A DNA stretch of 10,648 nt, taken from Ruminococcaceae bacterium UBA3329 (GTDB lineage: Bacteria; Bacillota; Clostridia; Oscillospirales; Acutalibacteraceae). Shown piece after piece: positions 1-5,526 of the stretch; position 1 is the first letter of the stretch; every line of letters starts with the position of its first letter. The translations under genes were made by a program, and so were the position numbers. The stretch spans positions 1-10,648 of the forward strand of contig DERX01000083.1 in the NCBI GenBank assembly GCA_002361875.1, written 5' to 3'. A model generated the notes under the pieces. It was not told where the DNA came from. It was given only the letters and a program-made list of their open reading frames with translations, and did not search any database.

Positions 1-9
1 TTTTTGTCT
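1..9. repeat. Left copy of TTTTTGTCT flanking the IS
   Basis: Exact 9-bp match to 822-830. Probably the insertion target or left cleavage region of the element. The window starts here, so the repeat could extend further left. Confidence 0.5.
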
Positions 10-26
10 CTTCAGCAAAGAGTAAA

Positions 27-45
27 CCCCCGGTTCTACCGGGGG
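27..45 (+). other. Left-end subterminal hairpin of the IS
   Basis: CCCCCGG at 27-33 pairs perfectly with CCGGGGG at 39-45 around the loop TTCTA. Position and shape fit the left-end hairpin that dimeric TnpA binds on single-stranded DNA. The A-rich bases just 5' of the stem (17-26) are where the family carries its guide sequence. A second weaker hairpin lies inside at 74-94 (CGGC/GCCG outer stem, GCT/AGC inner stem, purine-rich internal loop). Confidence 0.65.
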
Positions 46-104
46 AAATAAAACGCTTTAGTAAAAATAAAAACGGCGAGCTGAAAGCAAGCCGAAAAAA
101 GGTT

Positions 105-132
105 TTGGGAAAAGATTAACCTCCAGTATAAT
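105..132 (+). promoter_or_regulatory. Candidate tnpA promoter
   Basis: TTGGGA at 105-110, a 16-bp spacer and a perfect TATAAT at 127-132, about 48 bp before the tnpA start. The -35 box is only 4/6. A start near 139-140 would leave the 5' arm of the RBS-masking hairpin (116-124) out of the transcript. Confidence 0.5.
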
Positions 133-175
133 AGAAATGGTTTGGCAACCGCATTACTAAAATACAGGAGGTTAA
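116..175 (+). promoter_or_regulatory. Inverted repeat able to mask the tnpA ribosome binding site
   Basis: TTAACCTCC at 116-124 is the exact reverse complement of GGAGGTTAA at 167-175, which contains the tnpA Shine-Dalgarno sequence (AGGAGG, 166-171) ahead of the ATG at 180. An RNA containing both arms could form a 9-bp stem that hides the ribosome binding site. IS200 is known to repress tnpA translation with a 5' hairpin, so a similar role is plausible. The 42-nt loop is long, and pairing has not been shown. Confidence 0.55.
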
Positions 176-179
176 AAAC

Positions 180-681
180 ATGATAAAAAAGAATGGAAAT
201 AACGAAATAAAAGCATTAGCACACTCAACATACAGGTGTCAGTATCACATAGTGTTCGCACCAAAGTATCGTAGAAAAGAGATATACGGGAAGCTGAAAA
301 AAGATATCGGAGAGATAATACGCAAATTGTGTGAACAAAAAGGCGTAGAAATAATAGAAGCAGAAGCGTGTAAAGACCATATACACCTTTTGGTCTCAAT
401 ACCGCCGTATCTAAGTGTAGCACAATTCATGGGATATCTCAAGGGGAAAAGCACACTAATGATTGAAAAGCACACTAATGATTTTCGACCGACACGCAGA
501 TTTAAAGTATAAGTACGGTAATCGACATTTTTGGTGCAGAGGGTACTATGTAGATACAGTCGGTCGAAATAAGAAAGTGATAGAAAAGTACATACAAAAC
601 CAACTTGAGGAAGATTTCGCAAATGACCAAATCACACTCAAAGAGTATGTAGACCCGTTCACGGGTAACAAGAATAAGTAA
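180..681 (+). pseudogene. tnpA: IS200-type transposase TnpA, frameshifted by a 19-bp duplication
   Basis: Single-strand DNA transposase of the HUH/Y1 type, which cuts and joins the ends of IS200/IS605 elements. The first frame (180-512) gives 110 residues with the metal-binding HUH pair in KDHIHLLV (His67, His69), then runs into 15 unrelated residues and stops. The second frame (to 681) carries GYYVDTVG and KYIQNQ. By comparison with the IS608 Tyr127/Gln131 pair, the catalytic Tyr and the third metal ligand Gln lie in KYIQNQ. The break is an exact tandem repeat of 19 bp (446-464 and 465-483). Deleting one copy joins the frames into an unbroken 160-residue protein (Tyr131, Gln135), about normal size for the family. 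The start is the ATG behind AGGAGG. The lesion looks recent because the remaining reading frame is intact. Neither fragment alone should be active. Confidence 0.9.
446..483 (+). repeat. 19-bp perfect tandem duplication inside tnpA
   Basis: GAAAAGCACACTAATGATT occurs twice with no gap and no mismatch. The flanking bases differ (G445/T464 and G465/T484), so the unit is exactly 19 bp. Since 19 is not a multiple of three, it shifts the frame. Confidence 0.97.
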
Positions 682-690
682 GCAAAAATA

Positions 691-714
691 AGCAGCCGCA
701 CGAGAGCGGCTGCT
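691..714. terminator. Strong hairpin after tnpA; possible terminator for antisense read-through
   Basis: AGCAGCCGC (691-699) pairs perfectly with GCGGCTGCT (706-714) around a 6-nt loop, ten bases after the tnpA stop. In the plus direction no T-run follows. In the minus direction it is followed by TATTTTTGC, so it could stop transcripts entering from the dut operon. It could instead be the first helix of a structured 3' RNA. Confidence 0.45.
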
Positions 715-794
715 TGAGATAGTAATGCGGTGTCAAGCTTCAGTGCCGCCTTTTAGGCGGCGAGCCAGTAGGCGCCCCTTATAGGGGCTGCGCA

Positions 795-817
795 AACCAC
801 CAGTTCAACTGGTGGTT
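795..817 (+). other. Right-end subterminal hairpin of the IS
   Basis: AACCACCAG at 795-803 pairs with CTGGTGGTT at 809-817, with TTCAA in the loop. Its place between the hairpin array and the TTTTTGTCT copy fits the right-end TnpA recognition hairpin. Confidence 0.6.
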
Positions 818-821
818 ATGA

Positions 822-830
822 TTTTTGTCT
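822..830. repeat. Right copy of TTTTTGTCT at the IS boundary
   Basis: Exact match to 1-9, five bases after the right-end hairpin and 7 bp before the dut stop codon. Probable right cleavage region. Confidence 0.5.
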
Positions 831-837
831 TACTTTT

Positions 838-1275
838 TTATTTTGTCCCTGTTGAGCCGAAACCGCCAGTGCCTCTGTCTGTTTCGTCAAGCTCATCTGT
901 TTCTACAAGTGTGGGGATACACACCTGCTTTATCACCATTTGGGCAATTCGCTCAAACGGCTCAATAGTATAAGGCTCGTCGGTTGCTTTGATAACTCCT
1001 ACGCACACTTCTCCTCTGTAATCGCTGTCAATAACGCCGACGGAGTTTAAAAGGCAAATTCCTTTCTTTATGCTCAGCCCAGAGCGTGAGTGAATAAACG
1101 CCGCATAGCCTTCGGGTACGGCAATTGCAATGCCTGTTGGGATTAAAGCTGTGTCGCCCTTATTCAGAGTTATGGGCTTATCAATGCAGGCGTACAGGTC
1201 AAATCCTGCCGCACCGTCAGTCCCCCTTGTGGGGATTTTTGCGTTTTCTTTCAACTTTTTGATTTTAAGCTCCAT
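838..1275 (-). CDS. dut: Deoxyuridine 5'-triphosphate nucleotidohydrolase (trimeric dUTPase)
   Basis: Hydrolyses dUTP to dUMP and pyrophosphate in the cytosol, keeping uracil out of DNA and supplying dUMP for thymidylate synthesis. All five motifs of the homotrimeric family are present in order in 145 residues: GAAGFDLYA (21-29), RSGLS (64-68), GVIDSDYRGEV (80-90, with catalytic Asp83 and substrate-stacking Tyr86), ERIAQMVI (108-115), and the glycine-rich C-terminal arm RGTGGFGSTG (134-143). Length is normal and nothing is missing, so it should be active. The ATG overlaps the stop of the upstream U32 gene by one base (TAATG), so translation is probably coupled. It is the last gene of a zapA-U32-dut operon. 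The IS element begins a few bases past the stop codon and may have displaced the native terminator. Confidence 0.96.
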   Translation of the reverse strand: MELKIKKLKENAKIPTRGTDGAAGFDLYACIDKPITLNKGDTALIPTGIAIAVPEGYAAFIHSRSGLSIKKGICLLNSVGVIDSDYRGEVCVGVIKATDEPYTIEPFERIAQMVIKQVCIPTLVETDELDETDRGTGGFGSTGTK

Positions 1276-3302
1276 TATTCAACACCTCTGTAAAGAAGTC
1301 CCCTTGTAAAATCGCCGTCGGGACTTTTTTCGTTATAATAAGACTCCATAATTTTATTTACTTCGTTTTTTGTTTCAACGGTAAAATTGAAAAACAAAAA
1401 GTCATTGTTTTTAATCTCCGAAAGCCTGTCCGCCATGTAAACGGGACGGGAATTGAGTAACTCTGAATAACCCATATTGCACCTTACGGGGAAAGAAAAG
1501 CCTTTCCTGTCCATGATACTGCTGTTTCGCCCACATTCGACACACGTTTTGCCGTTCTTTACGGGGCAGTTACGGGTAAGCATAAGCGGGATTCTGCCGT
1601 AAGCGAAAATACCCTTTTTAATCGGTGCGGAAAGCTTATTTGCAAGCTCCAATCCACATTCGCAGGACAAAATCATTTCCGAAATACCGAGCGATTTTGC
1701 CTCGTCCGCCGAAAGTGAATTTAAAATGTTCATAGAGCTTGATGCAACAATTTTTTTGCCGCATTTTTTTGCAATTGCCACTGCGTCAAGAGTGTGGCAA
1801 AGCGCAAATTCGGCAGAGGATTCAGACAGCATTTTAATAACCTTTTCCTCATTTCCGAACATTCCGCGTGGAATTTCAACCGCATATCCGTTTTTCTCTA
1901 CAATTTCATCAGGTGTGTTTAACGGCACAAAAATTAAATCCGCGTCTAAATTTTCGGGAATATTTTCGGCGCTGTCAAATCTGCAATATATTTCATTCAA
2001 ATTTTTTGCGGGGATTTCCGTATGAATGGGGCAGGAGAATGTTTTTCTTGTCGGGATTTCACCGATTTTGTCGGATAAAAGCTCAATAGCCTTTCTTCGC
2101 ATAAGGTTTACCTGCGAAACGGGCAGGGTATAATCAATATTTTCATCGACTTTTATGCTGTCGGCTTCAAACTGAGTGCCGCCGCATTTTTTTAAAGCGT
2201 CCTCGATTCTGTCTGCGCTTATCGGTCGGTTTATGGGCTGTTCGCACACATCTTCACTGTAAATCTGCACCGTGTTTCCCGAGCAGACAGCCGTAAGCAC
2301 TGCTTTTTCGCCGATTTTCCCGTGAAAATCAAAATTCACCTTATATCTCGGCGTTTCCTTTTCGTAAATTCGGGCATATTTATCCAAAAGCTCCTTGGTG
2401 GCGGACTGAACATTTTCTTTTTCGCGGTAACCGAACATACCTCGTCCAAGCTCGCCCTTAAAATACCCCTCCGTAAATCCGGAGCGTGAAAAAAGATTTT
2501 GCAAATCGGTCTGTAAAGCATCGCTGTAACTGCCGTGAAGAGATGCTTTGCACGCCGCAACTGCGGCACTGACATATTCAGGACGTTTCATTCTGCCCTC
2601 AATTTTAAATGAGCAGATACCCAAGTCCGAGAGTTCGCTCATATGCGAAATAATTGATAAATCCTTAAGACTTAAATCGTGGCCTGTGCCGCCGTGTACC
2701 TTAAAAGGCAGTCGGCACGGCTGTGCGCAAAGCCCGCGGTTTCCGCTTCGTGAGCCGAGAACGGAGCTTAAAAGACACTGTCCCGAAACGCACATACACT
2801 GTGCGCCGTGAACAAACATTTCGAGTTCAATCGGCGAGCTTTCGGCAAGTGCTTTTATCTCATTAAGCGACAACTCTCTTGGGAGAACTGCACGGGAAAA
2901 GCCCATTTTCTTTAAAAGCTGTAATCCCTCTTTTGTGCCGACCGTCATTTGCGTGCTTGCGTGCATTGGAAGTTCGGGACAAACCGTTCTTATAATTCGT
3001 GCTACGCCTAAATCCTGCACTATAACAGCGTCGGCGCCCGCATCGCAAATCTTTTTGACCGTTTCGGCGATTTCATTTATTTCCGTATCTTTTATAAGGG
3101 TGTTAAGAGTAATATGTACCTTAACACCCCTTGAATGACAGTATTTAATTGTGCTTTCGAGCTCTTCTGCTGAAAAGTTGTCCGCATTTCTGCGTGCATT
3201 AAATTTGCTCAAGCCGAAATACACCGCATCAGCACCCGAAAGAACAGCGGCTTTTAACGCTTCCCTGCTGCCTGCAGGGGCAAGAATTTCACTCTTGTTC
3301 AT
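1275..3302 (-). CDS. Peptidase U32-family protein with C-terminal extension (RlhA-like)
   Basis: A long (675-residue) U32 protein. The N-terminal half starts NKSEILAPAG, typical of the family, and contains the U32 signature EMFVHGAQC...GQCLLS (161-179). Cys169, Cys176, Cys192 and Cys230 sit almost exactly where UbiU, a U32 relative, binds a [4Fe-4S] cluster. The long C-terminal part resembles the DUF3656 extension of E. coli RlhA (YdcP), which hydroxylates a cytidine of 23S rRNA. It has a second cysteine group (Cys579, 587, 590, 608). An RNA-hydroxylation role is therefore more likely than the old label 'collagenase-like peptidase', but the substrate is not shown. Two adjacent ATGs (3305, 3302) are possible starts; a TTG at 3329 has no ribosome binding site. 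The gene overlaps the end of zapA by 14 bp, a pairing I recall as common in Clostridia. Confidence 0.85.
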   Translation of the reverse strand: MNKSEILAPAGSREALKAAVLSGADAVYFGLSKFNARRNADNFSAEELESTIKYCHSRGVKVHITLNTLIKDTEINEIAETVKKICDAGADAVIVQDLGVARIIRTVCPELPMHASTQMTVGTKEGLQLLKKMGFSRAVLPRELSLNEIKALAESSPIELEMFVHGAQCMCVSGQCLLSSVLGSRSGNRGLCAQPCRLPFKVHGGTGHDLSLKDLSIISHMSELSDLGICSFKIEGRMKRPEYVSAAVAACKASLHGSYSDALQTDLQNLFSRSGFTEGYFKGELGRGMFGYREKENVQSATKELLDKYARIYEKETPRYKVNFDFHGKIGEKAVLTAVCSGNTVQIYSEDVCEQPINRPISADRIEDALKKCGGTQFEADSIKVDENIDYTLPVSQVNLMRRKAIELLSDKIGEIPTRKTFSCPIHTEIPAKNLNEIYCRFDSAENIPENLDADLIFVPLNTPDEIVEKNGYAVEIPRGMFGNEEKVIKMLSESSAEFALCHTLDAVAIAKKCGKKIVASSSMNILNSLSADEAKSLGISEMILSCECGLELANKLSAPIKKGIFAYGRIPLMLTRNCPVKNGKTCVECGRNSSIMDRKGFSFPVRCNMGYSELLNSRPVYMADRLSEIKNNDFLFFNFTVETKNEVNKIMESYYNEKSPDGDFTRGLLYRGVE

Positions 3303-3675
3303 CATTTTTCTGATTTTTAGTTCCTGCAAAAAGATTTATCTGGTCGTTTTTAAAGCTGACCTCTGTTTTGTAACGCTCAAGCTCACGCTTGTAATAATCT
3401 CTTTCGTTTTTAGCCTTTGTTGCCTCTTCAAGATATTCGCTTATCTGTGTGCGGAAGTTGTCAGCCGCTCCATTTGCTTTTTCAAGCTCGTCGGCAATCT
3501 CCAATGCAGTTAAAACGGCTGCCTGATTCACCGTAATCAAAGAATTACTGCGGAGAATTTCCGTTATACGCTTGTCGATTTTGTCCCCTAAAGCTACGGT
3601 ATATTCAAGTGTTTCGTCAGTATTGATGTAGTAATCAATTCCGCCGATATGAAGCTTAACTCTGATTTTATCCAT
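3289..3675 (-). CDS. zapA: Cell division protein ZapA
   Basis: Small cytosolic FtsZ-associated protein that bundles FtsZ filaments and stabilises the Z-ring. The 128 residues begin with the typical ZapA head (KIRVKLHIGGIDYYINTDETLEY), followed by the region ALGDKIDKRITEIL and a helix around VNQAAVLTALEIADEL. A long charged coiled-coil segment (about 55-112) follows, as in the family's dimerisation stalk. The acidic C-terminal tail is not conserved in other species, to my knowledge. The start is supported by GAGGTG about seven bases upstream. It is the first gene of the operon with the U32 protein and dut, behind a near-consensus vegetative promoter. No defects are seen. Confidence 0.9.
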   Translation of the reverse strand: MDKIRVKLHIGGIDYYINTDETLEYTVALGDKIDKRITEILRSNSLITVNQAAVLTALEIADELEKANGAADNFRTQISEYLEEATKAKNERDYYKRELERYKTEVSFKNDQINLFAGTKNQKNDEQE

Positions 3676-3749
3676 TTTTCACACCTCAGTTTTTAAAATT
3701 CCGTTTTGCATAAGCGAAAATTAAATCAGCCGCAAAACTTTATAAAACT

Positions 3750-3778
3750 ATTGTAACATATCATTTCTCTCTTTTCAA
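3750..3778 (-). promoter_or_regulatory. SigA-type promoter of the zapA-U32-dut operon
   Basis: On the minus strand TTGAAA (3778-3773), a 17-bp spacer and TACAAT (3755-3750), each one base off consensus. The expected start is near 3743, giving a leader of about 68 nt. The leader holds an inverted repeat, GTTTTGC/GCAAAAC (arms at 3703-3709 and 3732-3738). The -35 box overlaps the last codons of ylmC. Confidence 0.75.
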
Positions 3779-4080
3779 GCATTATGTCCGTTCTTTATAA
3801 ATGAGTCAAGCAGACCGCCCGACTGCCTGCTTTCTCTTCTCGGCGGTTTAATGTCAACAAGAATTGTGTCGTCGCCTATCACTTTGATTTCGTTCCAGCA
3901 AATTTTTATGTCGTTTTCTCTGCCCAAAAGACCGAAGCACTTGCCCTTGCCGTATATGATTATAGACACAAGACAGCCTGTGCAGGTGTCCACCTCGACA
4001 TCGCAAACATTGCCGAGCCTTGCGCCGTCGCAAAGATTTATAACCTCTTTTTCGTTTAAGTCAGTAATGTAACAGTTCAT
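3775..4080 (-). CDS. YlmC/YmxH family PRC-barrel sporulation protein
   Basis: 101-residue protein of the YlmC/YmxH family, a small PRC-barrel fold found widely in spore formers, often beside sigG; its molecular role is not well defined. The family pattern is visible: KEVINLCDGARLGNVCDVEVD near the N-terminus (11-31), a middle strand region with LLGRENDIKICWNEIKVIGDDTILVDI (51-77), and a short basic, likely flexible tail. Five cysteines in 101 residues is notable. AGAGGAG lies about 12 bases before the ATG, rather far but usable. It is immediately downstream of the sigG terminator and probably has its own vegetative promoter. Confidence 0.85.
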   Translation of the reverse strand: MNCYITDLNEKEVINLCDGARLGNVCDVEVDTCTGCLVSIIIYGKGKCFGLLGRENDIKICWNEIKVIGDDTILVDIKPPRRESRQSGGLLDSFIKNGHNA

Positions 4081-4114
4081 ATCACGGCACTGCTCCTCTC
4101 TGCGTTTTTATTAC

Positions 4115-4143
4115 AGTATATGCAAAAAAAGAGGAGTTGTGAA
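4115..4143 (-). promoter_or_regulatory. Probable ylmC promoter nested in the sigG terminator
   Basis: Minus strand TTCACA (4143-4138), 17-bp spacer, TATACT (4120-4115); each box matches 5/6. The -35 box lies in the apex of the sigG terminator hairpin and its T-run forms part of the spacer. Transcription would start near 4108, 28 bases before the ylmC ATG. Confidence 0.6.
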
Positions 4144-4151
4144 CACCTCTT
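4124..4151 (-). terminator. Intrinsic terminator of sigG
   Basis: On the minus strand AAGAGG (4151-4146) pairs with CCTCTT (4134-4129), with an inner GTT/AAC pairing and a three-base loop, followed by seven Ts (through 4124). It lies eight bases after the sigG stop codon. Confidence 0.85.
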
Positions 4152-4159
4152 AATTTTTA

Positions 4160-4927
4160 TTAGTTTTCTTTAATTTTTTTCAGTGCGCCTTTTTCAAGTC
4201 TGCTGACCTGCGCTTGGGAAATGCCGATTTCCTCAGCAACCTCCATTTGCGTTTTCCCTTGCATAAATCTGAGCGTCAGAATTTGCTTTTCACGCTCGCC
4301 CAAGTGCTTAATGGTTTCCTTTATTGAAATTTCATTGAGCCAATCGTCATCGCTCTCCGCTCCGCCCACCTGGTCCATTACATATATCGTATCACCACCG
4401 TCGGAATATACAGGCTCATAAAGTGACATTGGCTCAACAATTGCCTCAAGCGCTAAAACAACATCGGTGGGTTTAATTGACAGCTCCTTTGCAATCTCTT
4501 CTATCGTAGCATCTCTGCCTAAATTATTTTGTATTCGTTCCTTTGCTTGCATTGCGTGGTAGGCTGTGTCACGAAGCGAACGGCTGACTCTTATGGGGTT
4601 GTAATCTCTTAAATATCTTCTTATTTCGCCGATAATCATCGGCACGGCATAGGTTGAAAATTTAACATTTTGCGTAATGTCAAAATTGTCAATAGATTTA
4701 ATTAAACCTATGCACCCGACCTGAAAAAGGTCGTCGGGGTTTTCGCCCCTGCCGCTGAATTTCTGAACAACCGACAGTACAAGGCGCAAATTGCCCTCAA
4801 TCAGCTTTTGGCGTGAATATGAGTCGCCGTTTTTTGCCTTTATTAAAAGCTCTGTTTTCTCCTTTTCCGTTAATACTTTAAGTTTAGATGTATTTATTCC
4901 GCATATTTCCACTTTGCTGTATTGCAC
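4160..4927 (-). CDS. sigG: RNA polymerase sigma factor SigG (late forespore)
   Basis: Directs transcription in the engulfed forespore during sporulation. It aligns by eye with B. subtilis SigG along its length: KVEICGINTSKL at the N-terminus, region 2 with GNLRLVLSVVQKF and DLFQVGCIGLIKSIDNFD, YAVPMIIGEIRRYLRD and NPIRVSRSLRD leading into region 3, DGGDTIYVMDQV, and the region 4 helix-turn-helix KTQMEVAEEIGISQAQVSRLEK near the end. The frame is open from 4984. The GTG at 4927 is the better start: AAGGAAG lies six bases upstream, the protein then begins right before KVEICG as in B. subtilis, and the 19 residues before it look untypical. That gives 255 residues. Genes for SpoIIGA and SigE, often just upstream, are absent here; an XRE gene occupies that place. 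Confidence 0.95.
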   Translation of the reverse strand: MQYSKVEICGINTSKLKVLTEKEKTELLIKAKNGDSYSRQKLIEGNLRLVLSVVQKFSGRGENPDDLFQVGCIGLIKSIDNFDITQNVKFSTYAVPMIIGEIRRYLRDYNPIRVSRSLRDTAYHAMQAKERIQNNLGRDATIEEIAKELSIKPTDVVLALEAIVEPMSLYEPVYSDGGDTIYVMDQVGGAESDDDWLNEISIKETIKHLGEREKQILTLRFMQGKTQMEVAEEIGISQAQVSRLEKGALKKIKEN

Positions 4928-5024
4928 ACAAATCTTCCTTTGCTGTTTTATGTACAAAACTATTATGGACACTGTCAGCATCATTTAAACATCATAAAAA
5001 AATAAACGGAAAAATGCTTTTGTG

Positions 5025-5267
5025 TTACTTAATCTCCTGTTCGAGATTTCGGAATGTGTCGGTATCAAAAAATTCGCTTATAGAAATATCAAGTCCGTCG
5101 CAAATCTTTTTGATAGTGGTAATTCCGGGATTTTTGCTTTGATTGTAAATAATTGATTTAACGGTTGTGTACGGGATACCGCAAACAGTTGCAAGACGGC
5201 AAAAATTTATACCTTTCTCGTTGCAAAGCTCCTCAATTCTAAGTCGTGTCGCTTCGGAAACGGTCAT
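5025..5267 (-). CDS. Small XRE-family helix-turn-helix transcriptional regulator
   Basis: An 80-residue protein that is essentially one Cro/C1-type DNA-binding domain: a first helix (EATRLRIEELCNEKG), the helix-turn-helix around FCRLATVCGIPYTTVKSIIYNQ (about 22-43), then TTIKKICDGLDISISEFF, the usual last helices of the fold. There is no sensing or oligomerisation domain. AGGAG (5280-5276) lies eight bases before the ATG at 5267, so the upstream in-frame GTG at 5276, which overlaps the AGGAG, is not the start. Its target is unknown. Dyads in its own leader and before the neighbouring small gene suggest it controls both. It lies 97 bp before sigG on the same strand, with no clear terminator between, so read-through into sigG is possible. 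Confidence 0.85.
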   Translation of the reverse strand: MTVSEATRLRIEELCNEKGINFCRLATVCGIPYTTVKSIIYNQSKNPGITTIKKICDGLDISISEFFDTDTFRNLEQEIK

Positions 5268-5286
5268 ATGTATCACTCCTAATAAA

Positions 5287-5297
5287 AGTATGATACT
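5287..5297. promoter_or_regulatory. Perfect dyad in the XRE gene leader
   Basis: AGTAT-G-ATACT is an 11-bp perfect palindrome, 19 bp before the XRE start codon and just upstream of its ribosome binding site. It is placed well for an autoregulatory operator. Confidence 0.4.
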
Positions 5298-5313
5298 AAT
5301 TTCTCCAAAGCTT

Positions 5314-5324
5314 TATAGACTATA
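5314..5324. promoter_or_regulatory. TATAGnCTATA dyad upstream of the XRE gene
   Basis: TATAG-A-CTATA, a perfect dyad repeated at 5533-5543. A degenerate copy (two mismatches to the 5533-5543 copy) lies at 5344-5354. It is a possible binding site for the XRE regulator, although AT-rich dyads can arise by chance. Confidence 0.45.
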
Positions 5325-5331
5325 AAATATA

Positions 5332-5499
5332 CTAATTACGATGTATAGTCTTTATTTCCTGCGAAACTGTTGTAATAAAAGATTTTGGTGTTGTGCCAAC
5401 CACCGCAAGCTGTAACGCTTTAATCATTTCCTCTTCAATTTCTTTGGGTGAGCAGTTGTTTTTCTCTGCCAATATTTTTAATATTAACTCATATTTCAT
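5332..5499 (-). CDS. Small hypothetical protein (55 residues), upstream of the XRE gene
   Basis: A short acidic/basic helical protein (MKYELILKILAEKNNCSPKEIEEEMIK, split here as one run of helices, then ALQLAVVGTTPKSFITTVSQEIK). The start at 5499 is chosen because AAGGATG lies about nine bases before it; the frame is open up to a TTG at 5520. No signal peptide or membrane segment is seen. The pattern of a helix, 'CSPKEIEEEM', a second helix and 'TPKSF' reminds me of small Clostridia proteins annotated with a Spo0A C-terminal-like domain, but similarity is weak and no function is claimed. It has its own ribosome binding site, a plausible promoter and a TATAGTCTATA dyad, and is followed by the XRE gene 64 bp on, so it is probably a real gene co-regulated with that gene. 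Confidence 0.6.
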   Translation of the reverse strand: MKYELILKILAEKNNCSPKEIEEEMIKALQLAVVGTTPKSFITTVSQEIKTIHRN

Positions 5500-5526
5500 C
5501 TTTTCACATCCTTTCAGCAATATAGT

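Larger units (their letters stand above)
10..830 (+). mobile_element. IS200/IS605-family insertion sequence, tnpA only, transposase broken
   Basis: A compact element whose only gene is an IS200-type Y1 transposase (180-681, disrupted). Each end carries a subterminal perfect hairpin (27-45 on the left, 795-817 on the right), as IS200/IS605 elements use in place of terminal inverted repeats. No tnpB/orfB and no DDE transposase is present. The sequence TTTTTGTCT occurs at 1-9 and again at 822-830, just outside the two hairpins. In this family the left cleavage site is a short target sequence outside the element and the right one lies at its end, so these copies probably mark the two boundaries. 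The exact bases are not proven; the alternative limits are 1-821. The right end stops about 7 bp from the dut stop codon, so the insertion did not damage dut. With tnpA broken, the copy should move only if a relative supplies transposase. Confidence 0.8.
715..830 (+). ncRNA. Candidate structured RNA at the IS right end (hairpin array)
   Basis: Downstream of the 691-714 stem lie three more compact hairpins: GCCGCCT/AGGCGGC at 745-761, GCCCCT/AGGGGC at 774-788, and the right-end hairpin at 795-817. The block is non-coding and more GC-rich than its surroundings. Its position and layout resemble the omega-RNA region at the right end of IS605-type elements that carry tnpB, but no tnpB is present here. 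It may be a relic of a tnpB-bearing parent, a trans-acting guide RNA, or merely DNA structure for TnpA. No expression evidence exists in the sequence. Confidence 0.3.

Noticed and set aside
245..622. Long open frame of 125 codons on the minus strand, opposite tnpA
   Set aside because: It mirrors the tnpA coding strand, lacks a good ribosome binding site, and has a composition typical of an antisense shadow. The plus-strand frames carry the HUH and Tyr motifs.
180..681. Idea that the two tnpA fragments work together as a split transposase
   Set aside because: TnpA dimers do share active sites in trans, but the second frame has no ribosome binding site (TTG at 463) and the exact 19-bp repeat points to a simple mutation.
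3151..3513. 120-codon plus-strand frame across the zapA/U32 junction
   Set aside because: It is antisense to two well-recognised genes, with no ribosome binding site or family likeness.
4928..4984. 19-residue N-terminal extension of SigG from the ATG at 4984
   Set aside because: The GTG at 4927 has a good ribosome binding site and matches the usual SigG N-terminus; the extension does not resemble the family.
4961..4988. CATAATA on the minus strand 33 bp before sigG as a SigF/SigG-type -10 box
   Set aside because: It resembles CATACTA, but no matching -35 box is found at 14-17 bp spacing, so it is not listed as a promoter.
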